Source: Prochlorococcus sp. AG-347-K17
GTDB lineage: Bacteria; Cyanobacteriota; Cyanobacteriia; PCC-6307; Cyanobiaceae
Direction of reading: 5' to 3'
NCBI GenBank assembly: GCA_003281385.1
Contig: QCCE01000001.1
Location: 1-64,000, forward strand
Length of the DNA: 64,000 bases
Part shown: positions 44,333-52,303 of the stretch, piece after piece
Layout of the letters: every line of letters begins with the position of its first letter
How positions within the stretch are numbered: position 1 is the first letter of the stretch
Program-made: the position numbers and the translations under genes
Notes under the pieces: generated by a model
What the model was told of the DNA's origin: nothing
Seen by the model: the letters and a program-made list of their open reading frames with translations, nothing else
Database searches by the model: none

Positions 44333-44647
44333 ATGTTGCGACTTCTTCCGTTACCAATTTTTATTTGCATTTATCTATTCTCTTGGTGGAGATGTAAAAA
44401 AAATATTATCGCTAGTGATAAGCAACTAAAACCTTGCATCGATTGGGCATATATAAAAAATTTATCTCTCCCACCAAAACCTTCCTTTGTCGAGTTTTAT
44501 ATTGTTTATGTTTCTTCTTTTTTTAAATTTCCTTTTGGGATAATTATTCAACAACTACCTTTCGCAAAGAAAGTAAGATATTACGAAAGAGAAATGAAAT
44601 TAATATTTGACAAATGGAATTTAGAAAAAATTAAAAAAAATAATTAA
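44333..44647 (+). CDS. Membrane-associated protein, unknown
   Basis: 104 residues: an N-terminal helix with an aromatic end (LLPLPIFICIYLFSWWRCKK), a middle segment with aromatic residues (SFVEFYIVYVSSFFKFPFGI) and a basic tail. The plus-strand 3' end overlaps the convergent minus-strand gene by 4 bp. No family recognised. Confidence 0.5.
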   Translation: MLRLLPLPIFICIYLFSWWRCKKNIIASDKQLKPCIDWAYIKNLSLPPKPSFVEFYIVYVSSFFKFPFGIIIQQLPFAKKVRYYEREMKLIFDKWNLEKIKKNN

Positions 44648-44982
44648 CCTGTGAATCCCATTTTCTGTTCTGCTGCCATTAATGAGCCAACAAGCTTATG
44701 CTCAGCAACTTTTTCATCGTCAGTCATAACTGGCTTGATATCAAAATCTATATCAAACTTAACTTTCCAAGGAGCGAAGTGTTCTGTCATTTTTATACCT
44801 GCTGAAGCTTGGACAATAATATAAACATTGTTTGAGTAAGAGGCATGATACCTTCCCAAAACTTTGAATCCTTCAAACTCATCATTCAAAGTTCCATCTT
44901 CAATAACCTTTAAAAAAAGATCATAAGCTGCGCCCATTAGAGCAACATTTTTAAAAGTTGCAGTTACTAAATAAGTATTCAT
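44644..44982 (-). CDS. DUF3303-like small protein
   Basis: 112 residues: TYLVTATFKNVALMGAAYDL at the start, GFKVLGRYHASYSNNVYIIV in the middle, then a C-terminal DFDIKPVMTDDEKVAEH. The strand order and GRYH segment match proteins at 51260 (GRYHAPGSLEGWIVL) and 59548 (NRVVNPEGANGWAIV), which I assign to DUF3303, a dimeric alpha/beta-barrel-like family. The function is unknown. Confidence 0.65.
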   Translation of the reverse strand: MNTYLVTATFKNVALMGAAYDLFLKVIEDGTLNDEFEGFKVLGRYHASYSNNVYIIVQASAGIKMTEHFAPWKVKFDIDFDIKPVMTDDEKVAEHKLVGSLMAAEQKMGFTG

Positions 44983-45081
44983 TTGATTAAGAGTCTATAA
45001 ATATTTTCTAAGATAAAGTATTTGAAATTGAGTTATAAATCTTGAAACGAATACTTGTATTATAGAACTTATTTAAAATTA

Positions 45082-45393
45082 CTAAAGATCATGATAACCA
45101 ACTTGAGAAACAATATTTCCTGAAACAGGATCAGTAACTCTAAGATCAGGAGACAACTCTTCCATAAATCCTCTAACCTCATCAAGGTGAGCAATCATAG
45201 CTGTTCTTTGAGCTGCGATAGCTTCTTCACTTTTCCATATCCCAACAAAACAGTAATCATAATTTCCAGTTTTAGCAATATATCTTTGAGTCATTCCCTC
45301 AAAACTTGTTTTATCTATTACTTCAAAATACTTATCTACACAATCTGACTTTAATTTAAATCGAACAACATTCATAAATTTTTGAGCAGTCAT
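45082..45393 (-). CDS. ABM-like dimeric alpha/beta-barrel protein
   Basis: 103 residues: FMNVVRFKLKSDCVDKYFEV, YIAKTGNYDYCFVGIWKSEE, then IAAQRTAMIAHLDEVRGFME. The pattern (strand, helix, strand with GIW.S.EA, helix) is that of antibiotic-biosynthesis-monooxygenase-type barrels. No cofactor motif. A weaker version of the shared promoter motif lies 31 nt upstream. Confidence 0.65.
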   Translation of the reverse strand: MTAQKFMNVVRFKLKSDCVDKYFEVIDKTSFEGMTQRYIAKTGNYDYCFVGIWKSEEAIAAQRTAMIAHLDEVRGFMEELSPDLRVTDPVSGNIVSQVGYHDL

Positions 45394-45423
45394 AAAAAAG
45401 GGAAGTTAATTCCATCTAATATA

Positions 45424-45437
45424 GATCGGCTTTGAAT
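45424..45437 (-). promoter_or_regulatory. Shared promoter motif (weak), ABM-like gene
   Basis: ATTCAAAGCCGATCTATATT in the sense direction; two mismatches in the ATTGACA part, but CGATCTA and a TATATT -10 are kept, 31 nt before ATG. Confidence 0.4.
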
Positions 45438-45478
45438 TACTAACTATTATCGGTGCAAATAGTTAGGAGTTTCATTTG

Positions 45479-45784
45479 TTAATCGCAGCAACTTTCTTTT
45501 GTTAATGAAGCAGTCCAAGAGGATTCTTCCATTGTTGATAAATCAACTCTATGAGTTGCCATCCAGTCACCATTTGCTTCCAAAAACTTTTGAACATTGC
45601 CTTCTGCCGCTTGATGAATAACAATAATTTTTTTAGGGTCTTCCTTGCTTACTCCTCTGAAAAGAGGCTTAATATTAAATTCTGAATGCCTTTTATCTGC
45701 TTCTGCACTATCAAATATTGCAGCCCATTCATCGAAAGTGCTTTCGATTTTAAAAGTAAACACGGAAGTAACTGAACAAGACAT
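45479..45784 (-). CDS. DUF3764-like small protein
   Basis: 101 residues from ATG 45782-45784 (MSCSVTSVFTFKIESTFDEW); a longer frame to 45826 would run through the promoter motif. Core: FDSAEADKRHSEFNIKPLFR, then KIIVIHQAAEGNVQKFLEAN, ending in a Cys pair (ESCCD). It resembles the picocyanobacterial DUF3764 family; the family number is from memory. Probably another small alpha/beta barrel. Confidence 0.7.
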   Translation of the reverse strand: MSCSVTSVFTFKIESTFDEWAAIFDSAEADKRHSEFNIKPLFRGVSKEDPKKIIVIHQAAEGNVQKFLEANGDWMATHRVDLSTMEESSWTASLTKESCCD

Positions 45785-45813
45785 AAAAAAAGAACTAGTT
45801 GTCCTTAATTTTA

Positions 45814-45827
45814 GATCGGGTGTCAAT
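45814..45827 (-). promoter_or_regulatory. Shared promoter motif, DUF3764-like gene
   Basis: ATTGACACCCGATCTAAAAT in the sense direction, -10 TAAAAT, motif end 30 nt before ATG. Confidence 0.6.
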
Positions 45828-45870
45828 CAAATAAATACAACATAAAATCGTTCCAAACATATTGATTGCA

Positions 45871-45902
45871 GACAAATCCCCACAAATAATACTTAATTTG
45901 TC
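45871..45902. repeat. GACAAAT repeat cluster upstream of fragment 4
   Basis: GACAAAT (45871), ACAAAT (45882) and inverted ATTTGTC (45896-45902), about 100 nt before fragment 4. Confidence 0.6.
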
Positions 45903-45974
45903 AGGAGGAAATACGTAAAATAAGCAAAAAAATAACCATAGCTCGAAAAGCTAGTACGGCACTAGACCTGTCAA

Positions 45975-46019
45975 GTACCTTGGAAGCACTAGGTCGCAGT
46001 TCGAATCCTGTTGCCCCCA
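45975..46019 (+). repeat. tRNA-Pro 3' fragment 4
   Basis: GTACCTTGGAAGCACTAGG, then TTCGAATCCTG and TTGCCCCC. One base of the T-stem is deleted, and no terminator hairpin is left. Upstream GCTCGAAAAGCTAGTACGGC matches the region before fragment 1. Confidence 0.85.
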
Positions 46020-46071
46020 TCAGTTATAGTGGTAAGTCTATGCTAATCATATTTCCCACTCGATGTAGCGT

Positions 46072-46087
46072 TCCCTCAAATGTCCCT
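46072..46087. repeat. TCCCT direct-repeat pair after fragment 4
   Basis: TCCCTCAAATG / TCCCTTAAACA at 46072 and 46083, period 11 bp, 53 nt after the fragment (which has lost the terminator segment). Confidence 0.6.
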
Positions 46088-46167
46088 TAAACAATAATCT
46101 ACTTAAACGTAAGCTTCTTATTTTATTAGAAGCTCCATGGTAATATTTTTATTTAATTTATTGATAA

Positions 46168-46326
46168 ATGGAAGATAAAGAAATCACATCATCCTTAGCG
46201 AAAAGAGATAAAAAAGAATAACTTATAATCTATTTCGTAGGAATAGCAGTTTTCTTCGCTGTTCTTGTTGGAATAAAGGAATTATCAAAAGGTGATTTCT
46301 GTGCTTGTATTTTTAGGATTCTTTAG
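46168..46326 (+). pseudogene. Small membrane protein interrupted by TAA at codon 18
   Basis: ATG 46168 opens a charged N-terminus (MEDKEITSSLAKRDKKE), then TAA at 46219-46221. The same frame continues as a membrane helix (YFVGIAVFFAVLVGIKEL) to TAG 46324-46326. Soluble head plus helix in one frame suggests a broken gene. It overlaps the next frame. Confidence 0.45.
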
Positions 46327-46681
46327 TGGAATATATACTCTTTGGAGATATTGCAAAAAACAAAAGGAAAATCCTTTTTCTTCTATTTTCAGAATCCTCA
46401 AGGATGACTACGTATTTGATAAGTATGTAACACTAAGACTTTTTTCGATTATTTATGCATTAGGGCAAGGGATTGGAATAGGAGCTTCAGTTGGTTATTT
46501 TGCCGATTGAATTCATTCTTTGGTTACTAATTCTTATCTCAAAGGCGTTTATTTCTCAGGATTAATAATAAGCCTTTTATCAATTATTTTTCTAAGGGTT
46601 ACCGTTGAAATCTATTCAATTATTTATAAGGCAGCAATTGAATTTAGAAACTTTGTTAAATCTAAAGAAATAGGTAATTAG
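46292..46681 (+). pseudogene. DUF4282-like membrane protein interrupted by TGA at codon 73
   Basis: GTG start at 46292. The first 72 codons contain a helix (VLVFLGFFSGIYTLWRY), then FRILKDDYVFDKYVTLRLFS and a second helix. TGA at 46508-46510 stops it, but the frame stays open for another 56 codons with a third helix (YFSGLIISLLSIIFLRVTVE) and IYSIIYKAAIEF, to TAG 46679-46681. FDKYVTLRL...VE is the DUF4282 pattern, so the read-through product is the full-length family member. Confidence 0.65.
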
Positions 46682-46742
46682 TCATTTTTTCTTTTTAATA
46701 ACCCTTTCCCTTTCTCTACGATATTCTAAAGATCCAACAGTA

Positions 46743-48125
46743 TTACCAGAATTTAAATATGTTTTCTTTCTCTAAAATATTGCCACAACTATTTGTATTT
46801 TCAGCTTTTACCGGATTTTCGCTATTCAAGGATCTTAAAATGTCTACTATAGAGATAGCAAAATTTAAGTTCTGAGCTCTACCATCATCTCCAGGTAAAC
46901 TCCAAGTATTAACTCCAACCACCTCACCATTACTATTAACTAAAGGGCCACCACTATTACCTGGACTTATAGCCGCATCTGTTTGTATAAGAGTTACATA
47001 ATAAGGTACAACATCCTCTAAATCACTTGATGGTTGTCTTACCGCACTTACAATCCCTCTAGTCACTGTTCCTGCCAAGCCTAGAGGAGATCCAAGAGCA
47101 ATGACATTTTGACCAGGACTTGGGTATTTACTAAAACAAAGAGGTAGAGGTTTTGAGTTCTTAATATTGTTTGTTTGTATTAATGCAAAATCAAGCTTTG
47201 AATCTACATAAATAACTTCACCTTGATCTTTTAAACCATCATCTCCTGATATAGTGAATTCTTTATCTCCGCCTGCGACAACGTGCATATTAGTGACAAT
47301 AAGCCCTGTATTATTAATAAAAAAACCACTTCCCAATCCAGAATCTCCCTCTAATTTGACTACAGAAGGAAGAGTCATAGATGCTATTTCTTCTACATCA
47401 AGTTTTTTCGAACTAATTGAGGCTCGAGCTATTTCATATTTAGGTTTGTTCCACTCTTTTGTATCCTTCTGGAATAATAGTTTTAAATTTTTTATTGTCT
47501 CTTCTCCAATAGGAATAAATTTATCAGCTAAGCCACTATTTGGGATAGCTTTAATTTGTAAATTAATAGATTCATTCTCACCCATATTCTTTATTCTTTT
47601 TGCAAATCCAGAAGGGAATTGAAATTCACCTCTACTTCCTCTTAATCTAAACCTTTTGTCACCAACAAATATCTCTACAAAACCAGGGAAATCGTAGTAT
47701 CTTGCACTTTCATAAGTACATGTCCAAAAACCACAACCACCCCAAGTTAATATTCTTCCTTCTAATTTATTAGTATTCCATTTTGTGACATAACTTTTAA
47801 CTGCTCCAGTACTAAAATCAGCAACATAATCCCTATCAAAAATTGTCAACTCATAGGAATTTCTAAGAGATGATTTGTATTTTATGATTTTAGACCAGGC
47901 AATCTTTGGTTTTTTCTTTTTCCAATCGACATCTTTCTCATATTCAATAACTTCTAAACCTGTATTCTCATCAATAACTACATTTCGCAGGTATTTCTCA
48001 GTACATCTTTTTTTATTTTTGTGAACAGGCGAATCACAATTAATTTTTACCGCTAATAATTCTGGAGCATTAAAAAAAGAGCCAAGCCCAAAACAAATTA
48101 CTAATAGTATGATTCTTCTCATCAA
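46743..48125 (-). CDS. Secreted trypsin-like serine protease (HtrA/Deg type)
   Basis: 460 residues with a signal peptide (IILLVICFGLGSFFNA). The N-terminal about 200 residues form an unknown domain. The protease domain has the catalytic triad His in LIVTNMHVVAGG, Asp in LDFALIQ, and Ser in ISPGNSGGPLVNSNGEVVGV. A PDZ domain as in DegP is not seen; the protein ends about 40 residues after the protease. Likely periplasmic quality control. It is the only large gene in the block between fragments 4 and 5. Confidence 0.85.
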   Translation of the reverse strand: MMRRIILLVICFGLGSFFNAPELLAVKINCDSPVHKNKKRCTEKYLRNVVIDENTGLEVIEYEKDVDWKKKKPKIAWSKIIKYKSSLRNSYELTIFDRDYVADFSTGAVKSYVTKWNTNKLEGRILTWGGCGFWTCTYESARYYDFPGFVEIFVGDKRFRLRGSRGEFQFPSGFAKRIKNMGENESINLQIKAIPNSGLADKFIPIGEETIKNLKLLFQKDTKEWNKPKYEIARASISSKKLDVEEIASMTLPSVVKLEGDSGLGSGFFINNTGLIVTNMHVVAGGDKEFTISGDDGLKDQGEVIYVDSKLDFALIQTNNIKNSKPLPLCFSKYPSPGQNVIALGSPLGLAGTVTRGIVSAVRQPSSDLEDVVPYYVTLIQTDAAISPGNSGGPLVNSNGEVVGVNTWSLPGDDGRAQNLNFAISIVDILRSLNSENPVKAENTNSCGNILEKENIFKFW

Positions 48126-48355
48126 ATAGATTTTCTTTCTATTGATGTTATCTATATTTAATTTAATTGTCCCTCTTTTGTTAAGGGCAAATTAGGTATA
48201 CAAAAAGTTAAATTTAAAATTACTACTAATAGTAGAGCTAGGAGATTAATAATCCTAGTTAAAACCATCAAAATCCTATCTCAAATTACCTGGTAAAACT
48301 AGTATTATTGGAAAAAATAACTAGTTTCTTATTTATTTCTCAAAAATTAGCACTA
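48126..48355. other. Spacer before fragment 5
   Basis: AT-rich, no gene. A GTCCCTC...AAGGG stretch near 48169 weakly recalls the TCCCT repeats after fragment 4. Confidence 0.35.
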
Positions 48356-48448
48356 GTGCTTTGGGAGCACTAAGTCGCAGGTTCAAATCCTGCCGCCCCG
48401 ACTCATATAACCCAAGGGATAGAAGGTTTTCCCAGCCTTTCTTTTTTA
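48356..48448 (+). repeat. tRNA-Pro 3' fragment 5 with terminator remnant
   Basis: GTGCTTTGGGAGCACTAAGT through to GCCGCCCCGAC (48356-48402) with three substitutions, then a decayed AAGG...CCTT hairpin and T-run. Confidence 0.9.
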
Positions 48449-48471
48449 TTATTTAGATTCTTTCCTCAATG

Positions 48472-48491
48472 ATTGCGGACCAATTGCAGAC
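48472..48491. repeat. ATTGCRGAC direct-repeat pair after fragment 5
   Basis: ATTGCGGAC (48472-48480) and ATTGCAGAC (48483-48491), period 11 bp, 70 nt after the tRNA-derived part. Confidence 0.75.
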
Positions 48492-48500
48492 AAAAGATGC

Positions 48501-48914
48501 TTAGTTGAAAGGTGAAGTGTTATTAGTAGGAGCTATTAGCAGTATTTCAAAAACTATCCCAGTTAAGGCAATTGGTAAAACCCAAATACCAATAAATCTA
48601 TGATCAAAAAATCTTAAATGATCTTCACCCCTGAAAACACTTCGTAAAGAAGTAAATAGGGTTTCTGGTTGCTTATAAGATGGCCCATTTTTAGAAGGAG
48701 AATATGACTTAACAAATGCGGAAGAGGCAGAAAACTTTGCAATTTTTCTTAAAAAATAAATGGGCAAAACCCATATTGCAACGAATCTTCCACCAAGCCA
48801 CTGTCTCGCATTAGGCAGAGCGTACTCTTTGATAGATTTATTCTCTGGTATTCCAGATTCTAAATTCTTATAAATTTTTTCTAATGTAGAATCTTTCCCT
48901 GATTTATTGGCCAT
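48501..48914 (-). CDS. Two-helix membrane protein with duplicated motif
   Basis: 137 residues from ATG 48912-48914 (MANKSGKDSTLEKIYKNLE); the frame extends further upstream to 48968 without support. Two similar membrane segments: GRFVAIWVLPIYFLRKIAK and HRFIGIWVLPIALTGIVFE, suggesting an internal duplication. Unknown function. Confidence 0.6.
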   Translation of the reverse strand: MANKSGKDSTLEKIYKNLESGIPENKSIKEYALPNARQWLGGRFVAIWVLPIYFLRKIAKFSASSAFVKSYSPSKNGPSYKQPETLFTSLRSVFRGEDHLRFFDHRFIGIWVLPIALTGIVFEILLIAPTNNTSPFN

Positions 48915-48960
48915 TTGATTTTTAGAAAAATTCACTTTAAAAGATGTTATAAATAAAAAT

Positions 48961-49055
48961 ATTCCCAACTACTAAAATAACTAAAACGTAGTTAGGAATA
49001 TTTTCTTTGGCTAGGTTCATAAAGACGGAATCTATACCGTTGCAGATTCGCCAAA
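48961..49055. ncRNA. Structured intergenic segment A
   Basis: ATTCCCAACTAC (48961-48972) pairs with GTAGTTAGGAAT (48988-48999), 11 of 12 matching. Then GAATCT (49028) / AGATTC (49044), closed by TTTGGC (49006) / GCCAAA (49050). There is no coding frame. Possibly part of a 5' leader or an RNA; the strand is not clear. Confidence 0.35.
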
Positions 49056-49190
49056 TATCTACATATTCTTTATAAATAAAAAACTCTTTTTTAAAAAGTA
49101 AATAATATACATAAATAAGAATAAAATTTAATAATGTAGAGTTTTAATTAAAAATTTAATTTAATACTCATGAATTTTGAAAAATAATTA

Positions 49191-49274
49191 AACCTCATTT
49201 TCTAAGATTGCGAAAAAGAAAATGAGGTTAAAGGGAGGTTCTCATTACGAACCGCTTTATCAAAGCTAGCGGTT
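49191..49274. ncRNA. Structured intergenic segment B, candidate small RNA
   Basis: A perfect 12-bp stem AACCTCATTTTC (49191-49202) / GAAAATGAGGTT (49218-49229) is followed by AACCGCT (49250-49256) / AGCGGTT (49268-49274). The linker AAAGGGAGGTTCTCATTACG is GC-richer than the surroundings. No frame crosses it. Strand and identity unknown. Confidence 0.45.
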
Positions 49275-49379
49275 AGTAGATTGCCCTAATATCTACTTAT
49301 ATATATATATAATGAGTTTCAAAATACAGGAAGATTAATTTTATACAAATAAGTGTTTAATATTTTATGTGATTATTTT

Positions 49380-49478
49380 TTAGGAAAAGCTAATTAATTT
49401 ACTTACTATAGTTATTGAAAGATAAAAAAATGCATAAAGAGAAACTGCAAAAAATAAATACTGTTCTATTGGAATCAT
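49380..49478 (-). CDS. 32-residue single-helix membrane peptide
   Basis: MIPIEQYLFFAVSLYAFFYL, then SITIVSKLISFS. It has a complete frame with start ATG 49476-49478 and stop TAA 49380-49382. Small photosynthesis-subunit-like topology; no family recognised. Confidence 0.45.
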   Translation of the reverse strand: MIPIEQYLFFAVSLYAFFYLSITIVSKLISFS

Positions 49479-49511
49479 GACTGGGTAATAATTTAAGGGT
49501 AAAAAAATTGA

Positions 49512-49700
49512 TTAATTTTTTGTAAAAAAAATATTCTCTAAAATATAACTTCGTTCTATAAATTCATTTTTAATAGAAATATTTTTTGGCAAATTATTAT
49601 TCGTAGAATTAAAAGCGCCCCATTTTTTTAGCCAAAATAAAGTATAAAAAAATGCGATTAAAAATGGTGCTCCAACAATTAAAAATCTAATATCCATCAA
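49512..49700 (-). CDS. Small membrane protein, paralog of the next gene's N-terminus
   Basis: 62 residues. DIRFLIVGAPFLIAFFYTLF and LKKWGAFN match, in spacing and motif (MD.R.L......F.....FWL..W..F), the start of the 98-residue protein encoded 9 bp upstream. The C-terminal half has diverged. Likely a duplicate that lost the second helix. Confidence 0.55.
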   Translation of the reverse strand: MMDIRFLIVGAPFLIAFFYTLFWLKKWGAFNSTNNNLPKNISIKNEFIERSYILENIFFTKN

Positions 49701-49709
49701 AATTTCCTA

Positions 49710-50006
49710 TTAATAAGATTTAAACTGCATTGCCAATATTGCCCCAAGGAAGAAAACGGTTGGAATCCCTAGGGCATTAACTGCTGCGGTTCTTACAGTA
49801 AATACTGGATAACCTTCTGCTGGTCTGCCACTATCAGGAATTAACGCAGAATCTTCCCATACTTGATAATTTTTAAAAGGAGCTACTCCCCTCTTTGGCA
49901 ATCCTAGTGGTGTCAATCTAAATACATCCCACCTACCTAACCAAAAGACTGTAAATATCCATGAGAAAATTATTGGTGTAATAACAAGTAAAATCCTGAA
50001 ATCCAT
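49710..50006 (-). CDS. Conserved two-helix cyanobacterial membrane protein
   Basis: 98 residues: helix 1 [19 protein letters not shown], a loop with [19 protein letters not shown] and [19 protein letters not shown], and helix 2 [12 protein letters not shown]. The well-formed loop looks strongly conserved, and the size fits a thylakoid accessory subunit. I do not recognise the family name. Confidence 0.65.
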   Translation of the reverse strand: MDFRILLVITPIIFSWIFTVFWLGRWDVFRLTPLGLPKRGVAPFKNYQVWEDSALIPDSGRPAEGYPVFTVRTAAVNALGIPTVFFLGAILAMQFKSY

Positions 50007-50227
50007 TTCTAAAAAGTAATAATAAATTTGATTATTATTTTGTCTTTTTTGGTTAAATAAATGATTTGATCATTAACTTATATTTAAAGAAAAGCCCCTA
50101 ATAACATCGTATCTAATCATTAGTAACATCATGAAATGATTAATTGATTTACTTAAAGTATATTTTTTTGGATTGAGATATTTAGATATTTTTTTTAGGG
50201 TAGATTTTAATTAATTAAATAATAAAT

Positions 50228-50596
50228 ATGGAAACTTTTAGATTCTTACTTTTTGGTTTTGCAGGAGTTAGTGTAGTTTTTTGGGTGGCAATAATAGCTT
50301 TATGGCATGCATACATCTTTCCAAGATTCTTTAATGAAGATAAAGGTTTAAATTCTGTTATCAATCAAGAAATAAAAGTTTCAGCAGATCCGATTTTTGG
50401 CAGTTTGGTTAACAGCAATAATTTTAGAAATAGAGATAAATATTCAATGAAAAGTTTTGTTATTGCGGACTTTTCATCTGCAAGTAATAATTTCAAACTA
50501 AATAAACTCTATACAACAGTAATGATTGGAGTTACTTTTGCAAGTTTTATTTTTCTCACTTATGGATTAAGCAGTTCAATAACAACAGCAAGTTAG
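50228..50596 (+). CDS. Two-helix membrane protein, unknown
   Basis: 122 residues: helix 1 FLLFGFAGVSVVFWVAIIAL, a loop of about 60 residues (polar, Asn-rich), and helix 2 TVMIGVTFASFIFLTYGL. It ends exactly where the next small gene starts (TAG|ATG). Confidence 0.55.
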   Translation: METFRFLLFGFAGVSVVFWVAIIALWHAYIFPRFFNEDKGLNSVINQEIKVSADPIFGSLVNSNNFRNRDKYSMKSFVIADFSSASNNFKLNKLYTTVMIGVTFASFIFLTYGLSSSITTAS

Positions 50597-50680
50597 ATGG
50601 AATCTATATACGTAATTGTTTTTATTATTTGCTTTGTTTATTTAATTTTTGACTCATTCAAAAATATAAATATTAAATAG
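50597..50680 (+). CDS. 27-residue membrane peptide
   Basis: MESIYVIVFIICFVYLIF followed by DSFKNINIK. It starts on the base after the preceding stop, so translation is probably coupled. Short; moderate support only. Confidence 0.4.
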   Translation: MESIYVIVFIICFVYLIFDSFKNINIK

Positions 50681-50684
50681 ATTG

Positions 50685-50810
50685 CTAATGTTTTTTGCCA
50701 GCCAACAAAAATTTTCTTCTTATATAAAAGAATACTAATGTAGTTATTATCATTACAGGTGGATGAAATGATATTGAATTTAGATATTCGAAATAATCAA
50801 ATGGTTCCAA
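50685..50810 (-). CDS. 41-residue single-helix membrane protein
   Basis: TTG start at 50808-50810: MEPFDYFEYLNSISFHPPVM, then helix MIITTLVFFYI and a basic end (RRKFLLAGKKH). It is a clean short frame in an otherwise empty stretch. The pattern of a polar N-terminus, one helix and a basic C-terminus fits a thylakoid peptide. Confidence 0.45.
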   Translation of the reverse strand: MEPFDYFEYLNSISFHPPVMIITTLVFFYIRRKFLLAGKKH

Positions 50811-50924
50811 AATTTTTCTCGTAATTTCTTAAAACTATATTTCATCGCTCAAATCTTTATTGATTTAAATAGTTCAATATCTTGTATAAAATGCTAGTTA
50901 AATTTTTCTTAAGTACTATTTTCG

Positions 50925-50955
50925 GACAAATATACCTTTATTTGTCACGACAAAC
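50925..50955. repeat. GACAAAT repeat cluster upstream of fragment 6
   Basis: GACAAAT (50925), inverted ATTTGTC (50940) and GACAAAC (50949), 65-95 nt before fragment 6. Same site family as near the tRNA and fragments 1 and 4. Confidence 0.6.
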
Positions 50956-51019
50956 ATCGCAGAACTAAACAAAAAATTAGATATAGATTGATAACATAAT
51001 GCTTTACTATGGCTGTTAA

Positions 51020-51115
51020 GTGCTTTGGGAGCACTAAGTCGCAGTTTAGAATCCTGTCGCACATACCATTTAAAACCAAGTTATACTAGCGAATTACCCA
51101 GAGTCACTCTTTATT
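51020..51115 (+). repeat. tRNA-Pro 3' fragment 6 with terminator remnant
   Basis: GTGCTTTGGGAGCACTAAGT, then a T-arm with one deletion and GTCGCACATACCATTTAAAA. Its downstream part (ACTAGCGAATTACCCAGAGT) matches the intact tRNA's own terminator region better than those of fragments 1-5 do. Confidence 0.85.
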
Positions 51116-51140
51116 GAAAAATATGACCACTCGCAATGTG

Positions 51141-51158
51141 GACAAATAGAAGACAAAT
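51141..51158. repeat. GACAAAT direct-repeat pair after fragment 6
   Basis: GACAAAT at 51141-51147 and 51152-51158, period 11 bp, about 76 nt after the fragment. An imperfect inverted copy (GACCAC/GTGGAC) precedes it, as at the tRNA. Confidence 0.75.
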
Positions 51159-51259
51159 TAATTAAAAGTAAATCTAAAAAAGCTGGGCAATAAACATAAT
51201 TTATTTTCAGGAATTATTTTTTTTGCTAGTAATAGAAAGCCAATAAAAATTTAAAAAAA

Positions 51260-51532
51260 ATGCTTTATGTTCAGCATTGGTCATTTAAGACTGGATATCA
51301 TCAAAAAGGAGCAGAAAAATTTCTTGGTGGTGGAGGAGATTATCCTGGAGTTGAGATGATTGGAAGGTATCATGCACCTGGTTCCTTAGAGGGTTGGATA
51401 GTTTTAAAGACTGAAGATCCAAAGGCAATATATCAACATGCTGCTGAATGGGGTGAGTTTCTAAATTGGGAAACCACACCTGTATTTACTGATGAAGAAG
51501 CTGGTCCAATAGTTGCCAAAGTCTACTCATAG
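51260..51532 (+). CDS. DUF3303-like small protein
   Basis: 90 residues: LYVQHWSFKTGYHQKGAEKF, VEMIGRYHAPGSLEGWIVLK, AAEWGEFLNWETTPVFTDEE. This is the clearest of the three DUF3303-type members in this window (others at 44644 and 59548). The fold is probably a dimeric alpha/beta barrel; function unknown. Confidence 0.75.
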   Translation: MLYVQHWSFKTGYHQKGAEKFLGGGGDYPGVEMIGRYHAPGSLEGWIVLKTEDPKAIYQHAAEWGEFLNWETTPVFTDEEAGPIVAKVYS

Positions 51533-51538
51533 AGAATA

Positions 51539-51552
51539 ATTGACAGTCGATC
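51539..51552 (+). promoter_or_regulatory. Shared promoter motif, gene at 51583
   Basis: ATTGACAGTCGATCTACAAT, -10 TACAAT, motif end 30 nt before ATG. The leader continues AATTAGCTCC + T-run, as at the cupredoxin gene. Confidence 0.6.
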
Positions 51553-51582
51553 TACAATAAGGGGCAATTAGCTCCTTTTTTT

Positions 51583-51846
51583 ATGAACACTCTTATCATT
51601 TCAACTTTTAGCTGTACATTTGAAGAATTTAAAAATGATGTAACGAAATTATTTCTTGAAGAAATGTGCAAAGAGTTTGTGACTGATTATGAGTTTGTAA
51701 AAGTCGATGAACACAAATCTCATTTATTAATAAATTGTACTGACTTGGAAAAATTAGGCGCAGAGATGGAATCCCCTTTTGCAAAGGAATGGGACAAAAA
51801 AAATAATTGTAAGGACACCGTATATTCGATAGAACTTGTTGCTTAA
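51583..51846 (+). CDS. Small alpha/beta protein, unknown
   Basis: 87 residues: MNTLIISTFSCTFEEFKNDV, YEFVKVDEHKSHLLINCTD, then SPFAKEWDKKNNCKDTVYSI. The start and end strands resemble DUF3764- and ABM-like proteins encoded at 45.1-45.8 kb. It follows the shared promoter motif. Confidence 0.6.
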   Translation: MNTLIISTFSCTFEEFKNDVTKLFLEEMCKEFVTDYEFVKVDEHKSHLLINCTDLEKLGAEMESPFAKEWDKKNNCKDTVYSIELVA

Positions 51847-52048
51847 ATGTAACGCTAACTATTCACGCCGCTTTTAATTAAGTCGCTCTTACATAGGTTG
51901 CGATTAGTTCTTTAATTTATGTTGTTTCTAATTTCTTATAAATTTACTGATGCAAATGCCAAAGAGAAGGGATCAAACATTTTAAGAGAAATAACAACAT
52001 AAATAAAAAAACCTTTTTAGGATATTAGAAATCCAAATTCCTAAAAAA

Positions 52049-52303
52049 ATGAACAAATTTAAAGATAACTTTTCAAGCGAAAGCTTTTACCCAGATAGTA
52101 ATTATTATCTTGATCAGGAAAATGCTCCGAAAGATATTCCAGTTTCAGAAGATCGATTATCAAATATGGGTGAAAATTTTGAATGGCCCAATACTTATTG
52201 GTTTATTGCAGAAAGGACTAATGGCAGACTTGCAATGATTGGATTTATGGCTGTGATAATAAATTACGCTTTATTTGGTTGGATAGCATATCCAATCCTT
52301 TAA
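52049..52303 (+). CDS. High-light-inducible protein with extended N-terminus
   Basis: 84 residues. The C-terminal helix is FIAERTNGRLAMIGFMAVII with the full ExxNGRxAMxGF chlorophyll-binding motif, ending LFGWIAYPIL. The N-terminal 50 residues are polar (YPDSNYYLDQENAPKDIPVS). Longer than the other Hli proteins here. The next gene starts on the base after its stop. Confidence 0.88.
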   Translation: MNKFKDNFSSESFYPDSNYYLDQENAPKDIPVSEDRLSNMGENFEWPNTYWFIAERTNGRLAMIGFMAVIINYALFGWIAYPIL

